Positions 1 through 6,751 are shown, counted from the stretch's first letter. The stretch: DNA of 7,989 nt from Patescibacteria group bacterium UBA5124 (GCA_002414185.1 DHYS01000041.1:7068-15056); one strand, 5' to 3'. Notes: generated by a model not told the origin, from the letters alone. A program made the numbers and translations.

Positions 1-1
1 A

Positions 2-1099
2 TGTTCTGATTATTATTTTGGTTTGTGTAAAGGATGGTGTGCATTAGATAATCTCCCTGATTATGCACCAATAATTACCTTTATTACCAATTTTTTTAAA
101 GGAAATACCAAGCCTCTGGAAAAAGAAATCCGTCAGCAAATAGAGGATGCTATCAATAAACAACATTTTGAATGGGCGGCAAAATTGAGAGATATTTTGC
201 TTCATATCAATCAGTTTACAGAAAGTCAGACAGTAGTGTTGCCAACTTCGACAACAGGACATATACTGCAGATTAAATCAGTAGGAAACTGGTGGATTTA
301 TGTCGTTATTTATCTGTATCAAGGGAAAGTAATCGATGTTATTCGTCAAAAAATTTCTCAAAATGAATATGACAAAGAATCTCTTTTGATCAATCTAGAA
401 ACAGAATATTGAACATTTAGTTTAGAAAATGAACTCTATCTAAATACAAATATGAAAATCAAAAAATCAGATCGCCAAGAGCTAGAATTGTTTCTCGATC
501 GTTGTTTTGAATCCTTTGTCGTAGCTAGTTCCTTCGAAGAAGAAAATCTAATGAACGATCTCCTCAAAACGCTTCAATCAAGATATGCTCTCCAAAAATT
601 TCCTTATCGCATAGAGTGTCTAGATATTTCCCACCTCTCAGGATGACGAGCGAGTGGAGGACTTTCTTGTATGTTGGGGGGACTAAAATATCTCAAAGGA
701 TACCGTAGATATAAAGTCGAACATGGAGGAGATGATTATGCTTCTTTAGAAGAAGTGATCACTCGCAGACTCAAAAACGAAGAAAATTATCCAGATCTTT
801 TTGTCTTAGATGGAGGAAAATGACAGCTTCAGATAGTGAAGACCATCGCCAAAGAGTATCCAGATATTCAGTTTATTTCTCTAGGTAAGGGCGATGCAAG
901 AAAAAAAATAAACATCGGAAAATCAAAAAATAATCAAGAAATCACAGAAAAAATCTATTATTTTGATGAAAAAATGCAGATCAAAAGTATCCCCTTGGTC
1001 TACGACCAAGCAGATAAACTCCTTACAAGCCTTCGTGACGAGGCTCATAGATTTGCAAACGCTTATAGAAAAAAGCAAATGAGCAAAGAATGGAAATAA
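2..1099 (+). CDS. uvrC: UvrC, excinuclease ABC subunit C (5' truncated by window; UGA = Gly)
   Basis: UvrC makes both incisions around a DNA lesion after UvrA and UvrB have located it. The window starts inside the gene, so the N-terminal GIY-YIG nuclease (3' incision) is off the edge. The 365 visible residues begin in the cysteine-containing linker (FGLCKGWC, about residues 6-13), pass through a UVR (UvrB-interacting) domain at about 39-72 (FEWAAKLRD) and end in the RNase H-like endonuclease domain for the 5' incision. That domain shows IECLDISHLSG (Asp208), DDYASLEEV, FVLDGGKGQ (Asp270) and RDEAHRFA (His349), matching the family's catalytic Asp/His set. Three in-frame TGA codons (410-412, 644-646, 821-823) must be read as Gly; the last gives the required Gly in DGGKGQ. 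The protein stops 16 residues after the catalytic His, so the usual C-terminal helix-hairpin-helix pair is missing. The gene ends TAA, immediately against the convergent folA stop. Confidence 0.95.
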
Positions 1100-1558
1100 T
1101 TACTTTTTCTTATACACAACAAAATCTAATTCTTCTCAGATATCTCTAGAAACTTCTTCAAAATTATCTTTAAATGCTGGGAAATAGGTGTCTCCTTCAT
1201 ACTCTTTTTTGATTTCTGTCAGGTAGAGGAGATCTGCCTTATCCAAAAATTGCTGATAAATGCTTGCTCATCAGATGACAAAAATTTCAGAAACTCAATC
1301 TTGTTCCAATTGTTTCATCATATCATCGATAGATGAATACTGTTCAACTCCTTCAATAGAATTTTTGGTAAGTACTATATTTCTTCTATTAGGTAAAGGT
1401 CTTCAAATCGAAAAATAGGTATTGGATCCCATGACAATAGTGTGTCCAGTAGTAAGATTTTTGAAATGTTTCAAGTCTTCTGAATAATGCCATGGCAATG
1501 CATTCTTGTTTCCAATAACGCGATTAGTAGCCATACCAGCAATAAGATATATCTTCAT
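1100..1558 (-). CDS. folA: Dihydrofolate reductase (UGA = Gly)
   Basis: This enzyme reduces dihydrofolate to tetrahydrofolate with NADPH in the cytoplasm, regenerating the cofactor oxidised by thymidylate synthase. At 152 residues it has the normal length for the family. Motifs in order are the start MKIYLIAGMA, then RVIGNKNALPWH, the active-site acid Asp28 in SEDLKHF, VMGSNTYFSIGRPLP, NIVLTKN, the NADPH-binding FVIGGASIYQQF, and GDTYFPAF near the end. Five of its 11 glycines are coded by TGA (residues 52, 88, 96, 97, 141). Two of these are adjacent and form the conserved Gly-Gly of the IGGA motif, so a standard-code reading would shatter the gene. The start is the ATG at 1556-1558; no Shine-Dalgarno is visible. 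It lies 35 bases downstream of thyA on the same strand and is probably cotranscribed with it. Its TAA stop (1100-1102) abuts the uvrC stop, and no terminator is visible between the two genes. Confidence 0.96.
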
Positions 1559-1593
1559 CTATTGAATTAGAATATAATAACTTTGTCATTTAT

Positions 1594-2448
1594 CTATACA
1601 GCGATTTCCATTTTGATAGTAGGATGTGGATCATATCCAGTGATTTCAATATCTGAATATTGCCAATCAAAAATATTTGTGAAATTGTTTATCTCGAGTT
1701 TTGGTAAATCTCTTGCTTCTCTACTCATTTGTTCGTTAGCTCCTTCTATATGGTTTTCATAGACATGGACATCACCTAATGATCACATAAGAATACCAGG
1801 TATCATATTTGATTCCTTTGCCAAAAGCATAAGTAATAATGCATAGCTAGCAATATTAAAAGGAAGTCCAAGCATAGTATCTACTGATCTTTGGTTCCAA
1901 GTCAGATTTAAAACTTTTTCTCATTGATGATTAAGAGTAACAATTACTTGCCAGCTATAGTGACATGGAGGTAATGCCATCTGATCTAGTTCACTAGGAT
2001 TCCAGGCATTTACAATCATACGTCTGTCAAAAGGATTTGTTTTGAGGGTGTCTACAACTTTTTTGAGTTGATCAATGCTTCCCATCCAATCTCTCCATTG
2101 TACTCCATATATTCTTCCAAGATCATCTTCTTCAAGCATCTTTTTTTTACTTTCATCATCGTTTCCATAAGGAACTTTTTTAGGATTACACCATTCATTC
2201 CAGATGTTACAGTTTCTGTCTTGAAACCATTTTTTACTAGAAATACCTTTGATAAATCCTTCTAATTCTACTGCAACAACTCTCATAGGAACTTTTTTGG
2301 TAGTCAAAAGAGGAAATCCATCAGCCATATCATGTCTAATAGACCAACAAGCAATAGCATGAGTACCTACCCCAGTTCTATTGTCTTTTTTGGGTGCTTT
2401 AAGAATTTCTCTAACTAAATCCAAATACTGTTTGTCTAAGTTGTTCAT
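1594..2448 (-). CDS. thyA: Thymidylate synthase ThyA (UGA = Gly)
   Basis: ThyA methylates dUMP to dTMP using methylene-tetrahydrofolate as carbon donor and reductant, releasing dihydrofolate for the adjacent DHFR. The 284-residue protein is close to the usual bacterial length of about 264-316. It shows the early RTGVGTHAI, then PLLTTKKV, GRIYGVQWRDW, the dUMP-binding DRRMIVNAWNP, the catalytic ALPPCHYSWQ with nucleophile Cys162, WNQRSVD, LGLPFNIASYALL, GDVHVYENH and the terminal DPHPTIKMEIAV. Two in-frame TGA codons (1921-1923, Gly176, and 1783-1785, Gly222) are read as Gly. The first would otherwise end the protein soon after the catalytic Cys. The stop is TAG at 1594-1596, straight after the normal C-terminus. 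The start is the ATG at 2446-2448, giving MNNLDKQYLD, with no Shine-Dalgarno upstream. It is the first gene of a probable thyA-folA operon. Confidence 0.96.
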
Positions 2449-2477
2449 AGAAATAGATTAGTAAATAAATTACATTC

Positions 2478-2505
2478 TCTATACTTTTCTCCTAGGAAAT
2501 GTAAA
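2478..2505 (-). promoter_or_regulatory. Candidate promoter for thyA-folA
   Basis: Read on the minus strand, TTTACA (2500-2505) and TATAGA (2478-2483) are separated by 16 bases, a plausible sigma-70-type pair. The -10 box ends about 30 bases before the thyA ATG. This is inferred from consensus alone, in AT-rich DNA where chance matches are common. Confidence 0.4.
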
Positions 2506-2558
2506 GTAAAAGATATTTGTAACTTTTTGTCTACATCTCCGTAATATAGATATACCAA

Positions 2559-2595
2559 GTCATTTCCGGCCTTGTCAGTTGGAGCCGGAATCTAA
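2559..2595. repeat. REP-like palindromic repeat, copy 1
   Basis: This is a 37-base unit beginning GTCATTTCCGGC and ending GCCGGAATCTAA. Perfect 7-base arms TTCCGGC (2564-2570) and GCCGGAA (2584-2590) enclose a 13-base loop, so the RNA would fold into a GC-rich hairpin that stands out in AT-rich DNA. A near-identical copy lies at 3727-3762, and the two flank the secreted-protein gene. Copy 1 has one extra T in the left arm region and a different loop. It sits upstream of the ATG at 2631, in the gap divergent from thyA. No T-run follows, so it is not an ordinary terminator. Confidence 0.75.
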
Positions 2596-2630
2596 AGGAA
2601 AAATTCTTTTATTCTCTTATCTTTATTCAA

Positions 2631-3719
2631 ATGAAACCAATACAAAAAATCTGAATGCTTTCATTGCTGGGAATAGCATTTGTCGGATTATCTTCTGCAG
2701 CTACGGTTCCTTTTATTGATACAAAAAGTGTGTCTACTTGACCAGTAAATGCTTGATCTTCTTCTAGTGAAGAAGCTACTTCAGCAGTAACTACTGATTC
2801 CAAAATGATAGCTCCTTATTATGGAGAAAGTAAGACCTATACCTTTGATCAAGCAGCAGCAAAAACTTTGCTCAACAAAAAAAGTTCTCTTATCAAAGTA
2901 AATTGTAATTCTGCACAAGTACTCAAAGATTTAGGATTAGGACAAAACACAAAAATCACGTCTATAAGTGTAGGTGAAGAAATCTTTGATTATAGTTTTG
3001 ATTTTAGAAACTGCAGTATGCGAGGAAATAAAAGAAATACGGTTTGGAGTAATAAGCCTATCAAAGAAGCAGCAGCTCTAGCTATAGCTAAGGAATTTAT
3101 GTCAAATAAGTATTTTGGTAAAAAAGTATTCAATCAATACGGAACTCCTATAGTAATCTACAGAAATGGAAACAATATTCGTCCATATATACTTAAAGAA
3201 GCAGCTTCTACAACTGCTGTAGCAGATGATGATATCTCTCTTTCTGGAGTAGATATAGATCCAACTGATACAGGAGATATAAATATAGAACCAGAATATA
3301 CATCATTTAGTATTCTTTTTCCATATACAATCAATGGTACCCCAATCTATAATGCTTATGGAAATAGAGCTGGAGTTACTGTAGAAGTAACTGCTGATGG
3401 AGTAACTAATGTTAATGCTCAACTTCTTCCTTTTAAGGGAGCTGCGAGAAATGCAGAAAAACTTTCTGGAGATGATATGGTAAAATTTGTTAAAAAAGGA
3501 GGTAATAATCCATACCGAGGATCAGAAAAAGAAGTTGTATTCAAAAAACCACAAAGAGTATTAGTTCTTTTCAATCTCTGGAGAAATAATACTAACGAAC
3601 TCTATATGTCATCTGGAATCAGATTTGCTAGTGACATCAAACAAGATCAATGGTCAGCACAAAACTACGAAATGATAATCTCTGATTATAAGATCGGAAA
3701 TAATAATTTCGGTTGGTAA
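2631..3719 (+). CDS. Secreted protein of unknown function with signal peptide (UGA = Gly)
   Basis: I do not recognise this family. The 362-residue product starts at the ATG at 2631 with a typical export signal: Lys2 and Lys6, a hydrophobic stretch at about residues 7-20 and a likely cleavage region near SSAA (21-24). A Ser/Thr-rich linker follows at about 31-57 (VNAGSSSSEEATS), then a long soluble part without further membrane segments. An acidic stretch rich in Asp (DDDISLSGVDIDPTDTGD) divides an N-terminal half from a C-terminal half containing FPYTINGTPIYNAYG and GVTVEVTADGVTNV. The latter vaguely recalls the PepSY/YycI-like folds of other exported proteins, which is only a guess. All three TGA glycines (residues 8, 37, 42) fall in the signal and linker. 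Starting at the internal ATG at 2805 would lose the signal peptide. Palindromic repeats flank the gene, and a terminator follows at 3773. It is probably extracytoplasmic; its role is unknown. Confidence 0.85.
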
Positions 3720-3726
3720 TTTCTAT

Positions 3727-3762
3727 GTCATTCCGGCCTAGCTAGATGGAGCCGGAATCTAA
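3727..3762. repeat. REP-like palindromic repeat, copy 2
   Basis: This 36-base unit matches copy 1 in its outer parts (GTCATTCCGGCC at the left, GGAGCCGGAATCTAA at the right) and differs in the loop. The arms ATTCCGGC (3730-3737) and GCCGGAAT (3751-3758) form a perfect 8-base stem. It starts 7 bases after the secreted protein's TAA and lies just before the terminator at 3773, so it would be part of the 3' untranslated RNA. The conserved arms with a variable loop are typical of dispersed extragenic palindromes. Confidence 0.75.
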
Positions 3763-3772
3763 CTTAAATAAG

Positions 3773-3799
3773 AATCCTCTTTCATGAGAGGATTTTTTT
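3773..3799 (+). terminator. Rho-independent terminator after the secreted-protein gene
   Basis: A perfect stem AATCCTCT (3773-3780) / AGAGGATT (3787-3794) with a 6-base loop runs into seven T residues (3793-3799). It is the last element before the promoter of the next gene and separates the two transcripts. Confidence 0.85.
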
Positions 3800-3813
3800 A
3801 CTTTTTTAATAGA

Positions 3814-3841
3814 TTGACTTTAATGATGAAATATATATAAT
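3814..3841 (+). promoter_or_regulatory. Strong sigma-70-type promoter for the membrane-protein gene
   Basis: TTGACT (3814-3819, five of six consensus bases) is followed after 16 bases by a perfect TATAAT (3836-3841). The ATG at 3865 lies 23 bases beyond the -10 box, so the leader RNA would be short. The same TTGACTTT start and a similar AT-rich spacer occur in the promoter of the 124-residue minus-strand gene (6150-6177). Confidence 0.65.
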
Positions 3842-3864
3842 AATAAAAACAAAAAATATGAAAT

Positions 3865-4379
3865 ATGAAAAATTTGCGTTACTTAGAAACAGCAGCTTCT
3901 GTTTCATTAATGTTGTCTAAATATTTTTTAGCTATATCGAGTATATTAGGTTGGTGGTTATCAATTATAGGATATATATTAACAACTATATTTAATATAA
4001 AGATTAAGTTAAGAATAGTAGCGACAATAGTTGCAGGGTTGGCTTTATTATCTGCTTATGGATTATATAAGTGGAGCTATGAAATAATAGGACTACAAAC
4101 AATAGATTTCATAATTATTGGTTTAAGTTCATTATTTGCTATATTGCTAATAGTTGAAGAAGTAAAGAAAAAAAACCTTTTTGGTTATTGCAAACAATTG
4201 GTGTTATATCATTTAGTTTTGAGTTTATAACATTAGGTATGAAGTTGGAAATTGGTTGGTATGCATTGTTGATAGGACATACAAATAATACATATTTGTA
4301 TTATAAAAAAGGAGCCTATATCATATCAATAATGCAGATTATTTCTATTGGTATTATCTTAGTAAAATTATTGTTATAA
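3865..4379 (+). CDS. Small integral membrane protein, possibly PnuC-like, split by a -1 frameshift
   Basis: The first frame (3865-4230) codes 121 residues. The overlapping -1 frame continues to the TAA at 4377-4379 and adds the missing hydrophobic half. Joined at the A-run 4168-4175, they give about 171 residues (VKKKKPFWLLQTIG at the junction) with roughly six membrane-spanning stretches: about 11-30, 31-45, 51-69, 76-96, then two or three in the shifted part, including GWYALLIGHTNNTYLYY and a hydrophobic tail. The repeated pattern of GWW, IGYILT, YGLYKW and a late YYKKGAY segment recalls PnuC nicotinamide riboside transporters. That assignment is a weak inference, and the protein is shorter than usual for the family. 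None of its 12 glycines uses TGA, unlike the neighbours. The frame change could be programmed slippage, a true pseudogene or a one-base homopolymer error. The second part has no ATG near its start (a TTG at 4188 is possible), which favours a joined product. The gene has its own promoter and terminator. Confidence 0.6.
4170..4176 (+). other. Candidate -1 slippery heptamer A AAA AAC
   Basis: In the upstream reading frame the codons are AAA (4171-4173) and AAC (4174-4176), so A AAA AAC is phased as the X XXY YYZ type of -1 frameshift site. Slippage by one base would read AAA AAA then CCT and join the two halves of the membrane protein. The supporting elements are weak: only a four-base stem (ATTG/CAAT, 4187-4198) follows, and no Shine-Dalgarno-like stimulator precedes it. 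The heptamer is also part of a run of eight As, where single-base errors are common. Confidence 0.35.
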
Positions 4380-4382
4380 ATT

Positions 4383-4409
4383 AAATCCCTCGAATTCGAG
4401 GGATTTTCT
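4383..4409 (+). terminator. Rho-independent terminator after the membrane-protein gene
   Basis: A perfect 10-base stem (AAATCCCTCG at 4383-4392, CGAGGGATTT at 4397-4406) with an AATT loop starts 3 bases after the stop codon and is followed by TTTTCT. Stem and loop together form a 24-base perfect palindrome. The T-tract is short but follows a very stable stem. Confidence 0.8.
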
Positions 4410-4425
4410 ATAATAAAATTTTCTC

Positions 4426-4453
4426 TTGCCTTCTCTTTTTCAAATACTACACT
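4426..4453 (+). promoter_or_regulatory. Weak candidate promoter for the nuclease gene
   Basis: TTGCCT (4426-4431) and TACACT (4448-4453) are 16 bases apart and 28 bases before the ATG at 4482. Each matches four of six consensus bases. The gene must have a promoter after the terminator at 4383-4409, but another choice is possible, such as the TATAAT at 4409-4414. Confidence 0.28.
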
Positions 4454-4481
4454 AGCTCTATTCACTTATAACCTCACCATC

Positions 4482-5684
4482 ATGTCTGTCTACTCTTTTT
4501 CTCAGCTTCAAGTTTTCCACCAATGTGCCCGCAAATATCAGTACAAATACGTCGACAAAATCAAGGAGACAGAATTTGAAAGCTCTCCTGATCTGATTCT
4601 TGGACATTCGGTACATAAGGCATTAGAAAATCTCTACAACCAGATCAATGTCTTTATCACGCCAACCAGCGAAGCTGTTGTTGCTGATTTTCAGAAGATC
4701 TGGACAGAGGAACTCGCTGAGGCGACCAAGGAGAAACCCCTTCAAATGAAGGGAAATAATACATTAGAAGACTATCAGAGAAGAGGGGAACAATATATCA
4801 AATCCTACTACAGCAAACATCAGCCTTTCCAAAATATCAAAATCATAGCTACAGAAAATATGATGACGTTTGATCTCGATGAAAAAGGTGAGAAAAAATT
4901 TCGTGGTGTAGTAGATAGAATAGATAAAGAAGGAGACACTTTTGTTATCAATGATTACAAAACCAACAAAAACCTCCCCCCAGAAGATAAACAAGAATAT
5001 ATTGAACAGCTCACCTTGTATGGGTTAGGAATCCATCAAAACTATGGAAAATACTTCAAACATTTAAAAGCCAGATTACATTATCTTCATTTTGATTTGG
5101 AGGATGAATGGGAGATTACTCAAGAACGTTTGGACTGAGTAACACAAAAATATGGACAGATGATCTCTGAGATTGAGGATAAGAGATTTCACTACAATAT
5201 GGGGGATTCCAAAGTATTCCCTCCTCAAGAAAACTCTTACTGTAAATACTGTGAATATATGTCTATCTGCCCCCTTTGGGCTCACCTCAAATTTGATGAT
5301 GAAGTGGTCGCTGGCGAACTCGGAGAAAAGACCATCAAAGGCCTAGTCGACGAATACGTCCAGTTCGCCAAACAAGAATCTGAGGCCAAAGGACAAAAAG
5401 AATCGCTCAAAGAAATCTTAGTCGACTATTTAGAAAAAAAATGACTCCTCAAACTCTTTGGAAATACTGCTAAGATTTCTGCTAGTCAAACAGAAAACCT
5501 TAGTATCAAAGACAAAGATACACTTTTTGCTAAACTTCAAGAACTCGGAATAGTTAACGATGTCCTTGAAATAGATAGATTTAAACTACAAAAATTAGTT
5601 AAAGATGGAAAAATCGACCCAAACAAACTTGGATCGACTATAGAAAAAAAATCAAGCTGGACATTGAGAGGAAGTAAGAATTAA
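4482..5684 (+). CDS. RecB/Cas4-like PD-(D/E)XK nuclease with Fe-S cysteine motif (UGA = Gly)
   Basis: This 400-residue protein belongs to the PD-(D/E)XK nuclease superfamily (the PDDEXK_1, Cas4 and AddB C-terminal type). Visible motifs in order are SFSQLQVFHQCARKYQYKY with Cys15, GHSVHKALENLY (His45), Glu125 in ATENMM, GVVDRID (Asp145), the catalytic INDYKT (Asp158, Lys160), QLTLYG (Gln176), and a late SYCKYCEYMSICPLW giving Cys254, Cys257 and Cys263. One early Cys plus a C-x2-C-x5-C triplet is the layout that binds a 4Fe-4S cluster in Cas4 and AddB. A charged C-terminal extension from about residue 270 to 400 is not assigned. In-frame TGA codons at 5136-5138 (Gly219) and 5442-5444 (Gly321) would otherwise split the gene in three. 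It has no helicase domain and no cas genes nearby, so a role in DNA repair, recombination or DNA processing is the best inference. The ATG at 4482 places the conserved SFSQLQ start motif at residues 5-10. Confidence 0.9.
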
Positions 5685-5711
5685 AAAAACCTGAGAGAAA
5701 TTCTCCCAGGT
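5682..5711 (-). terminator. Terminator for the 124-residue minus-strand gene
   Basis: The arms ACCTGAGAG (5689-5697) and CTCCCAGGT (5703-5711) pair with one mismatch around the loop AAATT. On the minus strand the hairpin is followed by seven Ts (As at 5683-5689 on the plus strand), 21 bases after the stop of the minus-strand gene. The nuclease stop codon overlaps the T-tract, so the hairpin may also end the convergent nuclease transcript, though on that side no proper T-run follows. Confidence 0.7.
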
Positions 5712-5732
5712 ATAATATTCCCTTTACATAGC

Positions 5733-6107
5733 TTATGGAATCTCGATGAAATAATCACCAGTGCAAAAACAATATTCCTTGTTTAGTTTTAATTCTTCTT
5801 CAAACAATTTGAAGTCAATTGCAGTATAATCAAAGCTATCTATGCCCCCATGTCTAAAGTGATCGTTGACGAAATTTTCAATAACATTGCCGGAATCATA
5901 CGCTATCAGTTTATAAATAACAGTATCCTTGATTTTTTCGGTCTCTTGAAAGATGGCGATACATGAATTTATCTTATAAAAGATAAATTTATTTTTCTTG
6001 TGCATGTGGTTGATACATATTTCTATGCCTTGATTTGCTTTATTTTTCTGTGGATTCAAAAGTTTTTGTTTCAAGAATCCAATAATATTGATAGTATTCG
6101 TTTCCAT
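5733..6107 (-). CDS. Hypothetical protein, 124 residues
   Basis: I do not recognise a family. The product starts METNTINIIGF, has a basic N-terminal third (KQKLLNPQKNK and MHKKNK) and turns acidic toward the end (DSFDYTAIDFKLFEEEL). It contains no obvious signal peptide or membrane segment. It has five cysteines, including a late CFC, and a hydrophobic-aromatic core pattern (KFIFYKINSC, VIYKLIAYDSG), so a small globular cytoplasmic protein is likely. Its six glycines all use GGN and it has no in-frame TGA, unlike most neighbours. It is strongly AT-rich with many ATA, TTA and AAT codons. A good promoter upstream and a terminator downstream suggest a single-gene transcript, which supports it being real. 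Absence of recognisable relatives plus the composition make lineage-specific or acquired origin possible, but this is inference. Confidence 0.7.
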   Translation of the reverse strand: METNTINIIGFLKQKLLNPQKNKANQGIEICINHMHKKNKFIFYKINSCIAIFQETEKIKDTVIYKLIAYDSGNVIENFVNDHFRHGGIDSFDYTAIDFKLFEEELKLNKEYCFCTGDYFIEIP

Positions 6108-6149
6108 ATATTTAAATATTTTTTGTTTTCAATTGTGTTTCTATAATTA

Positions 6150-6177
6150 CTTATATATAAATATATATAAAAGTCAA
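6150..6177 (-). promoter_or_regulatory. Promoter for the 124-residue gene, within an AT palindrome
   Basis: On the minus strand TTGACT (6172-6177) is followed after 16 bases by TATAAG (6150-6155), about 42 bases before the ATG at 6107. The spacer and -10 box overlap a perfect 8-base inverted repeat, TTATATAT (6151-6158) / ATATATAA (6163-6170), which could aid melting or be a protein site. The same TTGACTTT opening occurs at 3814. Confidence 0.55.
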
Positions 6178-6190
6178 TAGAATATGAAAA

Positions 6191-6697
6191 TTAATGAAAA
6201 ATAATATTTCCTGTGGATTCCATATATTCTCCATCTTCTTCGTCAGGCATTTCAGAAACTTTCTTAGCACAATCAGGACAATGTTTAGCAATAGGTTCAC
6301 TAAGAACTACAGCTTGGACAAGCATATCTTCTACATCTATAGTTTCATTTTTGGAATCGATAAGAAATATTTCTTCATCAGTATTTTCTTGTTCTAATTT
6401 TCTATTTGATTCACCTATGATAAATCTGGCAGTATAGTTTTCTACTTCTACAGCTCTTTGATAAGGAGCTTCACAAGTATCACAAGATTCATCGAGAGTA
6501 CAGTTTGTTTTTTCTAATGTTGCATAGACAGATTCTTGATTGAGGCTACGAAGTGATATTGTTCAAGAAATACCTTCCTTAGTAAGAGAAGGAATTTGTG
6601 CGCTATATTTGTTTGAAAAATCAATAGTATCTATTTTTCCAGCTTCTTTGAGGAGATCAGAAACTTTGATAGTAAAATTTTTATCTTTCATTTTCAT
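6191..6697 (-). CDS. DUF177 (YceD family) protein (UGA = Gly)
   Basis: The 168-residue product matches the DUF177/YceD family, whose E. coli member is linked to ribosomal RNA and large-subunit biogenesis; its exact activity is unsettled. Supporting features are the N-terminal region FTIKVSDLLKEAGKID, a central cysteine cluster LDESCDTCEAPYQRAVEV, and the family's late pattern EEIFLIDSKNETIDVEDML (the E-x-FLID...ID-x-ED block) with QAVVLSEPIAKHCPDC. The two Cys-x2-Cys pairs could bind a metal. It ends in an acidic tail (MPDEEDGEYMES). One TGA codon (Gly43 counting from the inner ATG) is read through. Two in-frame ATGs exist at 6697 and 6691; the longer is given, but the inner start (166 residues) is equally likely. 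In most bacteria the gene precedes rpmF (ribosomal protein L32), and here it does not. It is divergent from tilS with 48 bases between them. Confidence 0.85.
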
Positions 6698-6723
6698 CAG
6701 GTAAATGTATAAATTTGACCGCA

Positions 6724-6751
6724 ATTATACTATTTCACCTAAAATATGCAA
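6724..6751 (-). promoter_or_regulatory. Candidate promoter for the DUF177 gene in the shared tilS gap
   Basis: Read on the minus strand, a perfect TATAAT (6724-6729) lies 16 bases from TTGCAT (6746-6751), which overlaps the first codons of tilS. On the plus strand the overlapping TATACT (6726-6731) could serve tilS with a leader of about 8 bases. The two promoters would then compete for the same 48-base gap. This rests on consensus matching only. Confidence 0.4.

Noticed and set aside
2..1099. uvrC, tilS and folA as pseudogenes or split genes with premature stops
   Set aside because: All interruptions are TGA only, in a single frame, with full motif conservation across them; recoding explains every case.
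2068..2265. Plus-strand open frame inside thyA
   Set aside because: It is antisense to a motif-rich thyA, with no family similarity or start signal.
2564..2590. Palindromic repeat copy 1 as a terminator or riboswitch
   Set aside because: No T-run follows, there is no convergent gene end here, and the near-identical copy at 3727 shows it is a repeat.
4383..4406. 24-base perfect palindrome as an operator or phage site
   Set aside because: Its position just after a stop codon and before a T-rich tract fits a terminator better.
4482..5684. CRISPR-Cas locus based on the Cas4-like nuclease
   Set aside because: No repeat-spacer array and no cas1, cas2 or effector gene is in the window, and the protein is longer than Cas4.
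6194..6437. Plus-strand open frames opposite the DUF177 gene
   Set aside because: The minus strand carries a continuous DUF177 protein with cysteine motifs; the plus-strand frames are Ser/Phe-rich shadows.
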